Positions 44,799 through 52,968 of a stretch of DNA of 64,000 nt are shown here, piece by piece. The stretch's first letter is position 1; the number at the start of each line of letters is the position of its first letter. The notes under the pieces were generated by a model. That model did no database searches. It had not been told where the DNA came from and saw only the letters and a list, made by a program, of their open reading frames with translations. The stretch lies in the NCBI GenBank assembly GCA_049514435.1, contig JBEKVB010000016.1:1-64000 (forward strand), written 5' to 3'. Made by a program: the position numbers and the translations under genes. The DNA comes from UBA4810 sp002479215. GTDB lineage: Bacteria; Desulfobacterota; Syntrophia; Syntrophales; Smithellaceae.

Positions 44799-46340
44799 AT
44801 GAATTTTCTATACCGGTCTTATCGGCGTTCAAATATAGACAGTATGGAATTAATATTTTTTATCCTGTTGTTGTTAGCTTCCTTTACGATGACGCAGGTA
44901 ATTTATCCTTATGCGTGCCTCATCGTTTTTTTATGTTTGTCCCTATCATTTATTGTCTTCCTTAAACCGATAATCGGTATATACCTTCTTATATTGCTGT
45001 ATCCTTTGGGGAGTTTATATTTGATTTTATCGCCCGAAGCCATAAAAAATGTTTATTTTGAAGAAATATTCTCATTTGTGCTTTTATTAGTAATGATTTT
45101 AAGGAAACTAAGTGAACGCCATCAGCGACCAATCCATGATGAAGCTTTTAAAGCATTCCCCTATAAGTGGATCTTCTTCTTATTGGCACTTTTCATTTTT
45201 TGGTCTATATTTACAGTGTTTAGGTCTGAACATTTTTTTACTTCGTTATTTGGATTGTGGCGATTTATTAGCTGTTTTGTAATCATAGCATTTCTTGTAC
45301 TTTATTTAGACAGTTACGATAAATTTATTAGCGTTTTAATATGCTACTGTTTTGTTTCCGTCATATATGCTTTGTCTGCTGTTTATGCGACCAATTTTGC
45401 GTTCCAAGTCAAATATGAGTTGTTTCAGATTTTCGATACGGTTATATCTATTAATATTTCTCTCTTAAATCAGCCCGCCGGTGTTCTTGAGAAAAATGTA
45501 GGCATACTCGTGGGCTTTGGACTTGCCGCCAAACATGATTTGGCCCTGTTTTTGACTAGTGGAATCTTTTTTACCTTTTTTTTGATGAAATTACACAAAT
45601 CCCTTAAGGCTAGGTGTGTTTTGCTCGCCTTCATTCTCTTATCTATGACTATTATACACCAAGTCTTTGCCAGGGCATCTGTCACTGGAATGTTTCTAGT
45701 TGCTGTGTTCCTTTGTTTGGCCATTCCATCCTGGAGGAAATCAATCGTCTGGGTCGTGGTCATCTTGATCGTCATGAATTTAGCAGGCTTCTTTTGTTCC
45801 TCATTAATTAGAACAGCTCATATGAAAAACATGGAATCAACACTGCAAAAAGTTGAAGTGGTGACTTCGGAAAGTGAATTTGCACCGAATTCCCTTTCCG
45901 GGCGAAAGTATATTTGGGAAAGAACCATAGAAAGAATAATGCAAAACAAGGGCATGGGAAGCGGCCCCGATAGTTTAATGCAGGATATAGCATTTCATGT
46001 ACCTCATGGCCATAATTTATTATTGACGTTAGCAGCAGAATACGGATTGCCGGGAGCGGTATTAATATTTCTTTTTTTGCTTGTGATTGCTAACAGTGTA
46101 TATAAATCCGTTTTTATTGAGCCGAAGGTAAGAAACAATCTGTGGCTTTTGCAGGCAATATTTGTTGCCGCTTCATTACACGCATTATTCGTATATTGCT
46201 TTGATATGCCTATCAACCGAAAACAATTATGGTTTATGTTAGGATTGCTGATGGCTTCGATAAATGTTGCTAAGAAAGAAGCAACCAGGGACAAACTACC
46301 ATCGACCTTGTCGGTAGTAGTTTACGGAGGAATTGAATAA
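44799..46340 (+). CDS. O-antigen ligase/polymerase family protein (Wzy-like)
   Basis: 513 residues, about 12 transmembrane helices, with the Wzy_C/O-antigen ligase region: the large periplasmic loop holds SGRKYIWERTIERIMQNKGMGSGPDS followed by HVPHGHNLLLTLAAEYGLPG, the family signature (R...W and H-N). It polymerises or ligates lipid-linked units on the periplasmic face. Very AT-rich like its upstream neighbours. The last 30 bp of the gene belong to a repeat duplicated at 50662. Confidence 0.87.
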   Translation: MNFLYRSYRRSNIDSMELIFFILLLLASFTMTQVIYPYACLIVFLCLSLSFIVFLKPIIGIYLLILLYPLGSLYLILSPEAIKNVYFEEIFSFVLLLVMILRKLSERHQRPIHDEAFKAFPYKWIFFLLALFIFWSIFTVFRSEHFFTSLFGLWRFISCFVIIAFLVLYLDSYDKFISVLICYCFVSVIYALSAVYATNFAFQVKYELFQIFDTVISINISLLNQPAGVLEKNVGILVGFGLAAKHDLALFLTSGIFFTFFLMKLHKSLKARCVLLAFILLSMTIIHQVFARASVTGMFLVAVFLCLAIPSWRKSIVWVVVILIVMNLAGFFCSSLIRTAHMKNMESTLQKVEVVTSESEFAPNSLSGRKYIWERTIERIMQNKGMGSGPDSLMQDIAFHVPHGHNLLLTLAAEYGLPGAVLIFLFLLVIANSVYKSVFIEPKVRNNLWLLQAIFVAASLHALFVYCFDMPINRKQLWFMLGLLMASINVAKKEATRDKLPSTLSVVVYGGIE

Positions 46341-46469
46341 TGTGCATTCAAAGAAATCTACTGAATTTGAGAGTTATCCAAAAACGAGCCGAGGCAGCAG
46401 ACACGCTGTCATTTAGAGAAAAATAAATACACATCAATATTGGAGGATTAAAATGGAGTTCGATCTGAG
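46309..46469 (+). repeat. Duplicated leader, copy 1
   Basis: 161 bp covering the 3' end of the Wzy-like gene and the ribosome site and first codons of the small ORF at 46453. It recurs at 50662-50823 with a few substitutions and a 1-base indel. Both copies stand immediately upstream of radical SAM genes. Confidence 0.9.
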
Positions 46470-46617
46470 GTTGCTGCGCAAGCTGAAACGGCGTCAAATG
46501 GAATTAAACGCGAGTTGCGATTTATCTATTCTTCTTTCCAATGAAAGCAAGTTCTTATCAAAAGATGAAAGTGATAGTCATAGGGGGGATAATGGTAAGT
46601 TTAAGGGTTGTTGGTAA
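46453..46617 (+). CDS. Small ORF (54 residues) upstream of a radical SAM gene
   Basis: ATG 46453 has an excellent GGAGG eight bases upstream. The product starts MEFDLRLLRKLKRRQMELNA and ends GKFKGCW; it is strongly basic in the first third, has no signal peptide and no recognised family. The stop lies 18 bp before the radical SAM/SPASM gene. It could be a leader peptide, a truncated protein start, or a small substrate; I have no evidence that it is modified. The same ATG in the second copy of the leader (50807) gives a 12-residue peptide instead. Confidence 0.45.
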   Translation: MEFDLRLLRKLKRRQMELNASCDLSILLSNESKFLSKDESDSHRGDNGKFKGCW

Positions 46618-46635
46618 GAAAATCAGTGGCTTGAT

Positions 46636-47712
46636 ATGAGAAAAGATACCATCAGACTTGCCGGGGCGAATCTCAAGAGTGTTCTTGCGGAACGTCTTTA
46701 CGTCCAAACGGGAATTGATTTCACGCGTCCCGTCCAGGTGTACGGCACAATCAACACGCGCTGTAACGCCCGATGTCGAATGTGCCATTTCTGGAGGGAA
46801 GACTCCGTGGAACTCCCTGCCCGGGTCTGGAACCGGTTTCTGGACGAACTGAAGGCGATGTCAGGCGCGTTTTACTTCGGCGTCAGCGGCGGAGAACCGC
46901 TTCTCAAGGCGGATTGCTGGGAGATGTTTGAGCATTGCGGCAGGAAGAACATAGTCTTCGGGCTTGTCACAAACGGTCTTCTGCTCACCGACGATAACAT
47001 CAAGAGGCTTCTCGACTGCGGGATTTATCACATAAACGTCTCAATAGACAGTCTCGATGACGCCGTCCACGACGGAATGCGCGGAATACCCGGCCTTCTT
47101 CGCAGGACAAGGGCCAACCTGGAAAGACTCGTTGATATTACGCGACAGCAGAAGATCAAACTTCCCATAATCGTCAAGACAGTCGTGTGTGCGGAAAACC
47201 TGCCGAACCAGGGGTTGGAGAGACTCGTCGGCTATGCGCGCGACCTGGGAATCGCCGGCGTCAGTTTCCAGCCGCTTGCCTACCTGGAATGGGGCGACAA
47301 GGATGAGAACATTGAGCAGATGTGGAAAGTTGACCCTGCGCTCCTGCGGGAAACGGTTGAACGGCTGATTCGTATGAAGCGCGAAGGACAGCCCATCGTC
47401 AACCCTGAGCCGGTCATTGCGGAATGGCCGGACTATTTCGCGAAGGCGCCAGCGCCGGAGCGAACATCGCCATGCACGGTGCCGTTGCGCAATCTGCGCG
47501 TGTATCCCGACGGCAAGATTGAGGTATGCGGGCCTTTGCAGGTGACAATCGGAAACATCGCAACCGACAGTATCCGCGACCTGTGGGTTTCCAAACCGGT
47601 AAAAGCCAAACGTGCCAAACTTGTGAAATGCCGCAAGACATGTATGGGCACTTGCGTTGTCAAGAGGCGCTCCCGGGATTATCTGGAGTTGTTCCGACGG
47701 TTGTCACGCTGA
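46636..47712 (+). CDS. Radical SAM/SPASM domain protein
   Basis: 358 residues. The 4Fe-4S triad is C43-NAR-C47-RM-C50 (CX3CX2C), with the SAM-binding GGEPLL following. The C-terminal SPASM-type region carries Cys in SPCTVPLRNLRVYPDGKIEVCG, GNIATDSIRDLW and KCRKTCMGTCVV. Such proteins install C-C, C-S or other bonds in peptides or small molecules, or act in surface-molecule synthesis. Clearly GC-richer than the preceding polymer genes, so likely acquired separately. The start has no good ribosome site of its own, hinting at coupling with the small ORF. Confidence 0.88.
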   Translation: MRKDTIRLAGANLKSVLAERLYVQTGIDFTRPVQVYGTINTRCNARCRMCHFWREDSVELPARVWNRFLDELKAMSGAFYFGVSGGEPLLKADCWEMFEHCGRKNIVFGLVTNGLLLTDDNIKRLLDCGIYHINVSIDSLDDAVHDGMRGIPGLLRRTRANLERLVDITRQQKIKLPIIVKTVVCAENLPNQGLERLVGYARDLGIAGVSFQPLAYLEWGDKDENIEQMWKVDPALLRETVERLIRMKREGQPIVNPEPVIAEWPDYFAKAPAPERTSPCTVPLRNLRVYPDGKIEVCGPLQVTIGNIATDSIRDLWVSKPVKAKRAKLVKCRKTCMGTCVVKRRSRDYLELFRRLSR

Positions 47713-48056
47713 AGTGGAGGGCGGGCGGCCTCGACCGCCGGGCACGCGGCGATGGCGGCCCATTGCCCTCCATGAATCGAAAATTGCATTGCCAACCCAA
47801 TACCTGGCACAACGCGTGATGCTATTGATATGCCGGTGAAAGTACGTGGTAAGAATTGAGAGCTTTGAACAACGAGACATTTTGGTAGGGGTAATATTTT
47901 TGATCAATTTATTAATTCTTTTTATATTCACAGCACCAGTTTCATCGATTAAGTGCTGTCACTTATGTTTATGAAGAGTTCATTTTACCCCCATATCCAA
48001 CGTCATTCGTCCCGGATTACTGGTTTTTCCATGTATTGGATGCACGCCTTCCTATG
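47713..48056. other. Gene-free stretch next to the IS5-family transposase
   Basis: A GC-rich start (47713-47790) with complementary GGAGGGC / GCCCTCC words (47717-47771) that could fold, then abruptly AT-rich DNA. The far end of the IS should lie near here, but I could not find a convincing partner for the end at 49268-49284. Confidence 0.4.
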
Positions 48057-49118
48057 TTACGCCGTTTTTAATATTCTGGAAGCCCTAAAGAGATTAAAAG
48101 CCATCTGGCGGAAGAGAGCATCAAGCGTATTCGTAATCAGTTTGGGAAACCTTGCCCGATATGCCTTATTGTATAAATGGCTTAATCCGAAGTACTGCTC
48201 CACAATATACCGGACTTTAGAAATCGCTTTGTTGCGTTCTTTCTCATATTCCGTCAGCTCAGTGCCTGTTGTTGCTTTACGCATAATACCGTCTTCTATG
48301 TTATTCAGGGCAAGAAACTCCCGGTTCGGTTTTCCAAAATATCCTTTATCAGCGAAAACCTTTTTAATAGGTTTTTTTGTATGACAACTGCCGGCAACAC
48401 AAAGAGGAAGATAAGGGCTGTCATGATGAGAAGCAGGAGTCATCTCCGTAGACAGAACAAAACCATATTTAACATCCACGGAAGCATGTTCCTTAATTCC
48501 GTAGTGGGCGACATCGTTTTTCACCGTCCAATCCGATTCCAGATCGCGGGAGAATTTAAGCGCCTTGCCGTTTTTATCGACTTTTCCCTGAGGCGTTTCA
48601 CGCTTTGCTTTTTCTTCTTGAAGTATTTCATTGCTGAGGGGATGAGAAGCAGATTGCACCAGGCGGACATCAATGGCTATTCCCTCGTTGATGGTCAAGC
48701 TCCTGGCGGCAAATTGTGAAAGAAGTTCATGATTGATCATGCGCATAGTATCTTTAGAGAATCTACCCCTGAACCTGGAGAAGGTGGAATGATCGGGCGC
48801 GGGATCGTCAAAAGAAATCCCCAGAAACTTTTTGAAGGAGATCCTGTCGTTGATTTGGGTTTCCAATTCCGGATCGGAATCGATCTTAAACCATTGCTGA
48901 AGAAGAAGGCATTTCATAAGGATAAGAGGCGGATAGGCATCGTTGCCCTCAAAGCTTTTACCGACGGGATAATTTCTCATAAGGAGGCTTTCAATTCTGG
49001 ACCAGTCGACAGTGGCGTTGATCTGCTCCATTCTTTTGATAGCCCGGTTCTTTTCCATGGAAGCAAAGAGCGATATATCAGTGAAGGTGAAGTTGGTTTT
49101 CATATTTTTGAAGCCCAT
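48057..49118 (-). mobile_element. IS5-family transposase
   Basis: 353 residues, complete. N-terminal DUF772-like region (RNYPVGKSFEGNDAYPPLIL, LLQQWFKIDSDPELE, PDHSTFSRFRGRF) and DDE catalytic region: D in GIAIDVRLVQS, D in VFADKGYFGK and the Y-x2-R-x-x-x-E-like YIVEQYFGLSHL segment. GGAGG precedes the ATG at 49118. The upstream IS end is at 49268-49284 (minus-strand GAGACCTTTGCACAACT), only 20 bp before the next gene's ATG. The opposite end was not identified, so the element may be truncated on the left. Intact open frame suggests recent activity. Confidence 0.88.
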
Positions 49119-49303
49119 AGTTCCTCCAAGAAGTTTTATTTGAAGGAATTATGCCTTAAACATAACTTCTTGTCAAGGTATTTATACAATAATATCAATA
49201 TATTAGCTTTGCATAACTGCTTTTTAACCGGATAATTATTAGGTGAATCTAATTGAAAACTATTACTAGTTGTGCAAAGGTCTCATTACGGAGGTAGTTC
49301 ATC

Positions 49304-50536
49304 ATGAAAAAAGTTTTATGGTATATAATTGGAGCAGTTTTTCTTTTTTCAGCTTTTGCTTTTGCTGCAGACAAGCCCGCGACCGATTCTGCCAAGGCCA
49401 ATGCGGTTAATTATCCGAGTTTACCGATGGCATCCTCAAGCGTTTCGTCGTCATCGGTTTCTTCGTCAACCGCCAATTCGATTTCTCTGGAAAAAATCGG
49501 CGAATATGATGTCACGCCGACATCGGCCGGAGTCAAAATCAAAGGGCATCGACCCGATGTGGTGGCTATTGGTAGCCAGCTCTATCTAGCTTATGCATCG
49601 CAGGATACGCCTAGCAAGCAGAGTGAGGTTAATCTGATTGTTTTAGATAAGGATGTGAAGCAGGTCTCTTTTTCCGAAGGCCTGTTCAGAGGCGCAGCCG
49701 CGAGCATGCCAACTGACATTAGAACGTACTCTGATGGTGGCTCGGTTTTTTGGTATGCGTTGGAAACCACATCGCAAGGGATGCACTCTTGCATATGCAA
49801 TAACAAATTGAATATGGCGGCCTATCAGGCCGACGGGAATTTAGTTTTTTCCAAGACCAATATTGCCATGGGATGCCCCATCTATTTTTTAATGATAAAT
49901 AACTGCGGCACAAAGGCAGTTACTGCGTCTTGGGCGACGGACGATCCGACACCCATGTACTACAATCACAATTATTGCGTTGCCATCAGGAAAAATAGCA
50001 GCCCGCAACTACAGATTTTCTGTTTGAATTCTAAGGGAAACCAAGTCGCTGACAACAAAATCGATTTTTCCGATATTTTTGGCAAAGACGCAAACCTTTC
50101 GCAGAACGCTTTTGTCGTGATTGACGGACAGCCGTGGATAATCACCGGTGCGGAGCACGGTCCGCCGGTTGGCGATGGCTACGTTTCCGTATATGCTGTC
50201 CAGCTTTCAAGTAATTTGAGCTCCGTAGTCGGCCAGCCGATCGAAATAGTTTCTTCGCCCAACAAAGAATATAAAACCAGGGTCGTGGCGGCGCGGATGT
50301 ACAAAAATTATCTTTTTATTACCTATGTTAACCGCGGCAAGGACGGCGCCGATTCAAAAGGATATTTGGCTGTTTTTGACACCACCAAAAAGTTTGCTCA
50401 TGTGACCCAGCAAGTCGCGCTTGACCACAGCATTGCCGACGACCATCTGCCCATGGCGATAATTGGCGATCAGGCATACGTCTTTCACGAGACGGAAGAC
50501 AAAAGTTTAATAGGGGAGATCTTTGCGATTAAATAA
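49304..50536 (+). CDS. Hypothetical secreted protein, Ser-rich N-terminus
   Basis: 410 residues with a signal peptide (cleavage after FAFA, residue 21-22), then a low-complexity serine stretch (MASSSVSSSSVSSSTANS, about 44-61) as a linker. The mature body is beta-rich with repeating 'YLAYAS...', 'WIITGAEHGPPVGDGYVSVYAV' and 'YLFITYVNRGKD' blocks that suggest a beta-propeller, and six or more cysteines (HSCICNNK, MGCPIYF, NNCG, NYCV, FCLN) that may pair in the periplasm or outside. No family recognised. It starts right after the IS end with a strong GGAGG site. Confidence 0.65.
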   Translation: MKKVLWYIIGAVFLFSAFAFAADKPATDSAKANAVNYPSLPMASSSVSSSSVSSSTANSISLEKIGEYDVTPTSAGVKIKGHRPDVVAIGSQLYLAYASQDTPSKQSEVNLIVLDKDVKQVSFSEGLFRGAAASMPTDIRTYSDGGSVFWYALETTSQGMHSCICNNKLNMAAYQADGNLVFSKTNIAMGCPIYFLMINNCGTKAVTASWATDDPTPMYYNHNYCVAIRKNSSPQLQIFCLNSKGNQVADNKIDFSDIFGKDANLSQNAFVVIDGQPWIITGAEHGPPVGDGYVSVYAVQLSSNLSSVVGQPIEIVSSPNKEYKTRVVAARMYKNYLFITYVNRGKDGADSKGYLAVFDTTKKFAHVTQQVALDHSIADDHLPMAIIGDQAYVFHETEDKSLIGEIFAIK

Positions 50537-50586
50537 GATCTTGAAAATTATGAAGGCCGTAAGGTGACACCTTACGATAGACGCGC

Positions 50587-50823
50587 ATCTATTCTTCTTT
50601 CCAATGAAAGCAAGTTCTTATCAAATCAAACGCCAATCTTCTCACGTCGAACGCCCCTCCGTGTCGGTAGTAGTTTACGAAGGAATTGAATAATGTGCAA
50701 TTCGAAGAAATCTACTGAATTTGAGAGTTATCCAAAAACGAGCCGAGGCAGCAGACACGCTGTCATTTAGAGAAAAATAAATACACATCAATATTGGAGG
50801 ATTAAAATGGAGTTCGATCTGAG
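50587..50823 (+). repeat. Composite scar: three upstream segments joined
   Basis: 50587-50625 equals 46524-46562 (39 bp, from the small ORF). 50624-50662 equals 39742-39780 (39 bp, from inside the molybdopterin oxidoreductase gene). 50662-50823 is the diverged second copy of 46309-46469. The pieces overlap by one or two bases at each joint, as in microhomology-mediated joining. All keep the same orientation. Confidence 0.9.
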
Positions 50824-50845
50824 CTTTCTGTCTTTTGCGACATGA
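50807..50845 (+). CDS. 12-codon leader peptide coupled to the radical SAM gene
   Basis: GGAGG eight bases before ATG 50807; the peptide MEFDLSFLSFAT ends with TGA overlapping the next ATG (ATGA at 50842-50845). The ribosome site comes from the duplicated leader, so the duplication appears to have supplied translation signals to a headless downstream gene. Confidence 0.4.
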   Translation: MEFDLSFLSFAT

Positions 50846-51768
50846 CGGTGGCCTGCGGTGTTGAATCCTACACCAGTGACACCTGGATCGGAAACTTTTC
50901 CGATCAGACCCTCGATGAGTGTCTCAACGGCCCGTCGGCACAGCGACTAAAACAAAGTCTCGCTCGGGGACGCCTGCCGTTGCTCAGTTGTGTGGTCTGT
51001 CGGAGTCTCCGTTGTTGTCCGTCCGGCGAAGCCGAGCAGCACGAGAAAGAGCACGGCGTGCCGCGTCGGGACCTGCTGGTGGAGAACACGGTTCGCTGCA
51101 ACATCGATTGCCAGGACTGTCCCCGTCTGCGTGAGGTAAAGCTGCGCAAGAAGATGACCCTCAGCGATGAGGATATGGAGAAGATCTCACGTGAGGTAAG
51201 CCGGCTCGGGCTTGAGCAGATAAGTTTTTTGGCTGCTGGCGAACCGTTTCTGCCAAGGAACGTTTTGGAGCAGATCAAAATACTACGTCAGCATAATCCG
51301 ATAGCGCGGATCGTTACATCGACAAATGGTACAATGCTGGACTCCGATGAAAAGCGTGAGGCCGCGCTTCTCCTAGACGAAGTCATGTTCTCAATTCATG
51401 GCTGCAGCGAGGCATCGGTTGCACGTTACCAGAGGAAGGGCAGTTTCGAGAAGGCCTATAACAACATGAAAGACCTCGTGGCTTTCCGCAACGCAAGAGA
51501 ACAGGCTAGCCCGATAATCGAGTGGAAGTATGTCCTGTTCAATTGGAACGACCGCAGGGAGATGATCATGAAAGCCGTTCAACTTGCGGAGGAAGCAGGC
51601 ATAGATCGTATTATTTTCTGGCCCACTACTCGTCCTTTGATGGGGATTTCGTGGCGTTGGTACTTTGGCCAATTTTTACGGCAATTTGGTAATAGGGCAT
51701 TGAAGGGCTTGGGACGCGAAGTGGCCTTCCCATCGTCCTACAAATTCCCTGCGAGGAATGGTGGGTAA
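50842..51768 (+). CDS. Radical SAM protein with N-terminal SPASM-like segment (5'-truncated?)
   Basis: 308 residues. The first 60 residues (CGVESYTSDTWIGNFSDQTL, LNGPSAQRLKQ, then CVVCRSLRCCPSG) look like the tail of a SPASM domain, followed by a radical SAM core with C86-NID-C90-QD-C93. The order SPASM then core, and the start in the middle of what should be a longer Cys-containing domain, suggest loss of an N-terminal part when the duplicated leader was joined. GC-rich. Ends around LGREVAFPSSYKFPARNGG without a further SPASM domain. Function unknown; likely the same system as the neighbours. Confidence 0.75.
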   Translation: MTVACGVESYTSDTWIGNFSDQTLDECLNGPSAQRLKQSLARGRLPLLSCVVCRSLRCCPSGEAEQHEKEHGVPRRDLLVENTVRCNIDCQDCPRLREVKLRKKMTLSDEDMEKISREVSRLGLEQISFLAAGEPFLPRNVLEQIKILRQHNPIARIVTSTNGTMLDSDEKREAALLLDEVMFSIHGCSEASVARYQRKGSFEKAYNNMKDLVAFRNAREQASPIIEWKYVLFNWNDRREMIMKAVQLAEEAGIDRIIFWPTTRPLMGISWRWYFGQFLRQFGNRALKGLGREVAFPSSYKFPARNGG

Positions 51769-51955
51769 AAAAGATGGATCCGACCTTGATCGCGTGAGTT
51801 TGGGCTGTGCCATCGAGTTAACGCCCCTTACGCCATTTGAGCTCATCGTGGCGAAGCATGGAAATGAAATTAGAACGGTCCAGATAGAGTTTTTTGCATC
51901 GACATGGAATCCCCTCGCCTTCAGTGAGAGGAACCGAGAGAGGAAGAGAGCATAA
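51758..51955 (+). CDS. Small hypothetical ORF between radical SAM and acyltransferase genes
   Basis: 65 residues overlapping the previous gene by 11 bp and ending 2 bp before the next start. The body (DLDRVSLGCAIELTPLTPFE...VQIEFFASTWNPLAFSERN) looks protein-like but matches no family I know. The GAGGA lies too close to its ATG to be ideal. It may be a genuine small protein or a decayed piece. Confidence 0.35.
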   Translation: MVGKKDGSDLDRVSLGCAIELTPLTPFELIVAKHGNEIRTVQIEFFASTWNPLAFSERNRERKRA

Positions 51956-51957
51956 GC

Positions 51958-52908
51958 TTGCTTAGTTTATTGAAAGATTTAGCACGGTTAATTTACTGGT
52001 TTCCTCTTAGAGTTTGTATCCGATTCATTCCCTTATCAGGGGTCTATCGTCTCGGTAAAATTGGCGGCGACCTGCTATGCTTGACGTCAAAAGAAAAACG
52101 ACTAGTTCTGTTTAATGAACTGAAACGCATTCTTCCGAATTGTAATGACAAATATATTAATACTATCACAAGAAAGAGTTTTGAGAACTACTGTATTTCC
52201 GAACTTGAAGTACTGCTATATCCAATCATTGACCGTAATTATGTTAGAAAACATGTATCCATTGTCGGTCAGGAGCATTTGGATAAAGCCCTTTGCAATG
52301 GGACGGGGGTACTGCTCCTTCAGGCGCATTTTGGTGCTTTCCAGATGGTACTCCCAATTTTAGGATATTGTGGATATGTAATCAATCAAATAAGCGCTTC
52401 CGCCTCCCTCTGGAAAACGCATGCGACGACAGCCATTCAGAAAATATCATTAGATAAAAAAGCGCAGTATGAAAATCTGCTGCCTATTAAGCATTTTCCT
52501 GTAGGAGGATCTCTTCGCCCTTTGTTCAGAGCATTGCAACGTAACGAAATTGTCGGCATTACTTCAGACGGTGGTGCAGCCCGAAAAACCGTGGAAGTTA
52601 GTTTTTTGGAAAGGATAGCAAACTTTCCAAAAGGTGTAGCTGGTCTTGCATTGAAGACAGGTGCGTTGATTGTGCCCGTATTCATTATCACAGAAAAAAA
52701 ACTCTCTCACAGACTTGTATTTCATCCACCATTGAGTAAAAAATATAATTTTGACAAATCTTCTGAGGCTGCCGCTATCATGCAGGAATTTGCTAATATT
52801 CTTTCGGATTATATCTACCAATATCCCCACCATTACGGATATACATTGTGTTTAAGAAAAATGATGGCTTCGTTGGATGAACACCCCCTTTTTTCCGATT
52901 ATGAATAG
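51958..52908 (+). CDS. LpxL-superfamily acyltransferase, variant active site (1 of 3)
   Basis: 316 residues from a TTG start at 51958. N-terminal membrane segment (LARLIYWFPLRVCIRFIPLS) and the lipid A acyltransferase family layout: GVLLLQAHFGAFQMVLPIL, GGSLRPLFRALQRNEIVGITSDGG, FLERIANFPKGVAGLALKTGALIVPVFI. The catalytic HX4(D/E) reads H124-FGAF-Q129, so the acid is Gln. Classical members transfer acyl chains to lipid A or mannosides at the inner-membrane inner face. AT-rich. One of three related genes here. Confidence 0.85.
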   Translation: MLSLLKDLARLIYWFPLRVCIRFIPLSGVYRLGKIGGDLLCLTSKEKRLVLFNELKRILPNCNDKYINTITRKSFENYCISELEVLLYPIIDRNYVRKHVSIVGQEHLDKALCNGTGVLLLQAHFGAFQMVLPILGYCGYVINQISASASLWKTHATTAIQKISLDKKAQYENLLPIKHFPVGGSLRPLFRALQRNEIVGITSDGGAARKTVEVSFLERIANFPKGVAGLALKTGALIVPVFIITEKKLSHRLVFHPPLSKKYNFDKSSEAAAIMQEFANILSDYIYQYPHHYGYTLCLRKMMASLDEHPLFSDYE

Positions 52909-52968
52909 AAACAACGGATAGGGATCAGGAGGATCCAGTATGCGTAAAAGAAATAAATTTATGGAGTG

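Noticed and set aside
47874..47885. GAGACATTTTGG as the left end of the IS5-family element
   Set aside because: Only about 8 of 12 bases match the right end and the distance past the transposase stop is too long; left end left unassigned.
50558..50576. Palindrome CGTAAGGTG-A-CACCTTACG after the secreted protein gene
   Set aside because: The one-base centre cannot form a stable hairpin as a terminator, and no T run follows.
50587..50823. The composite repeat as a pure assembly error
   Set aside because: The 162-bp part differs from its source by substitutions and an indel, which argues for a real, older duplication; still worth checking with long reads.
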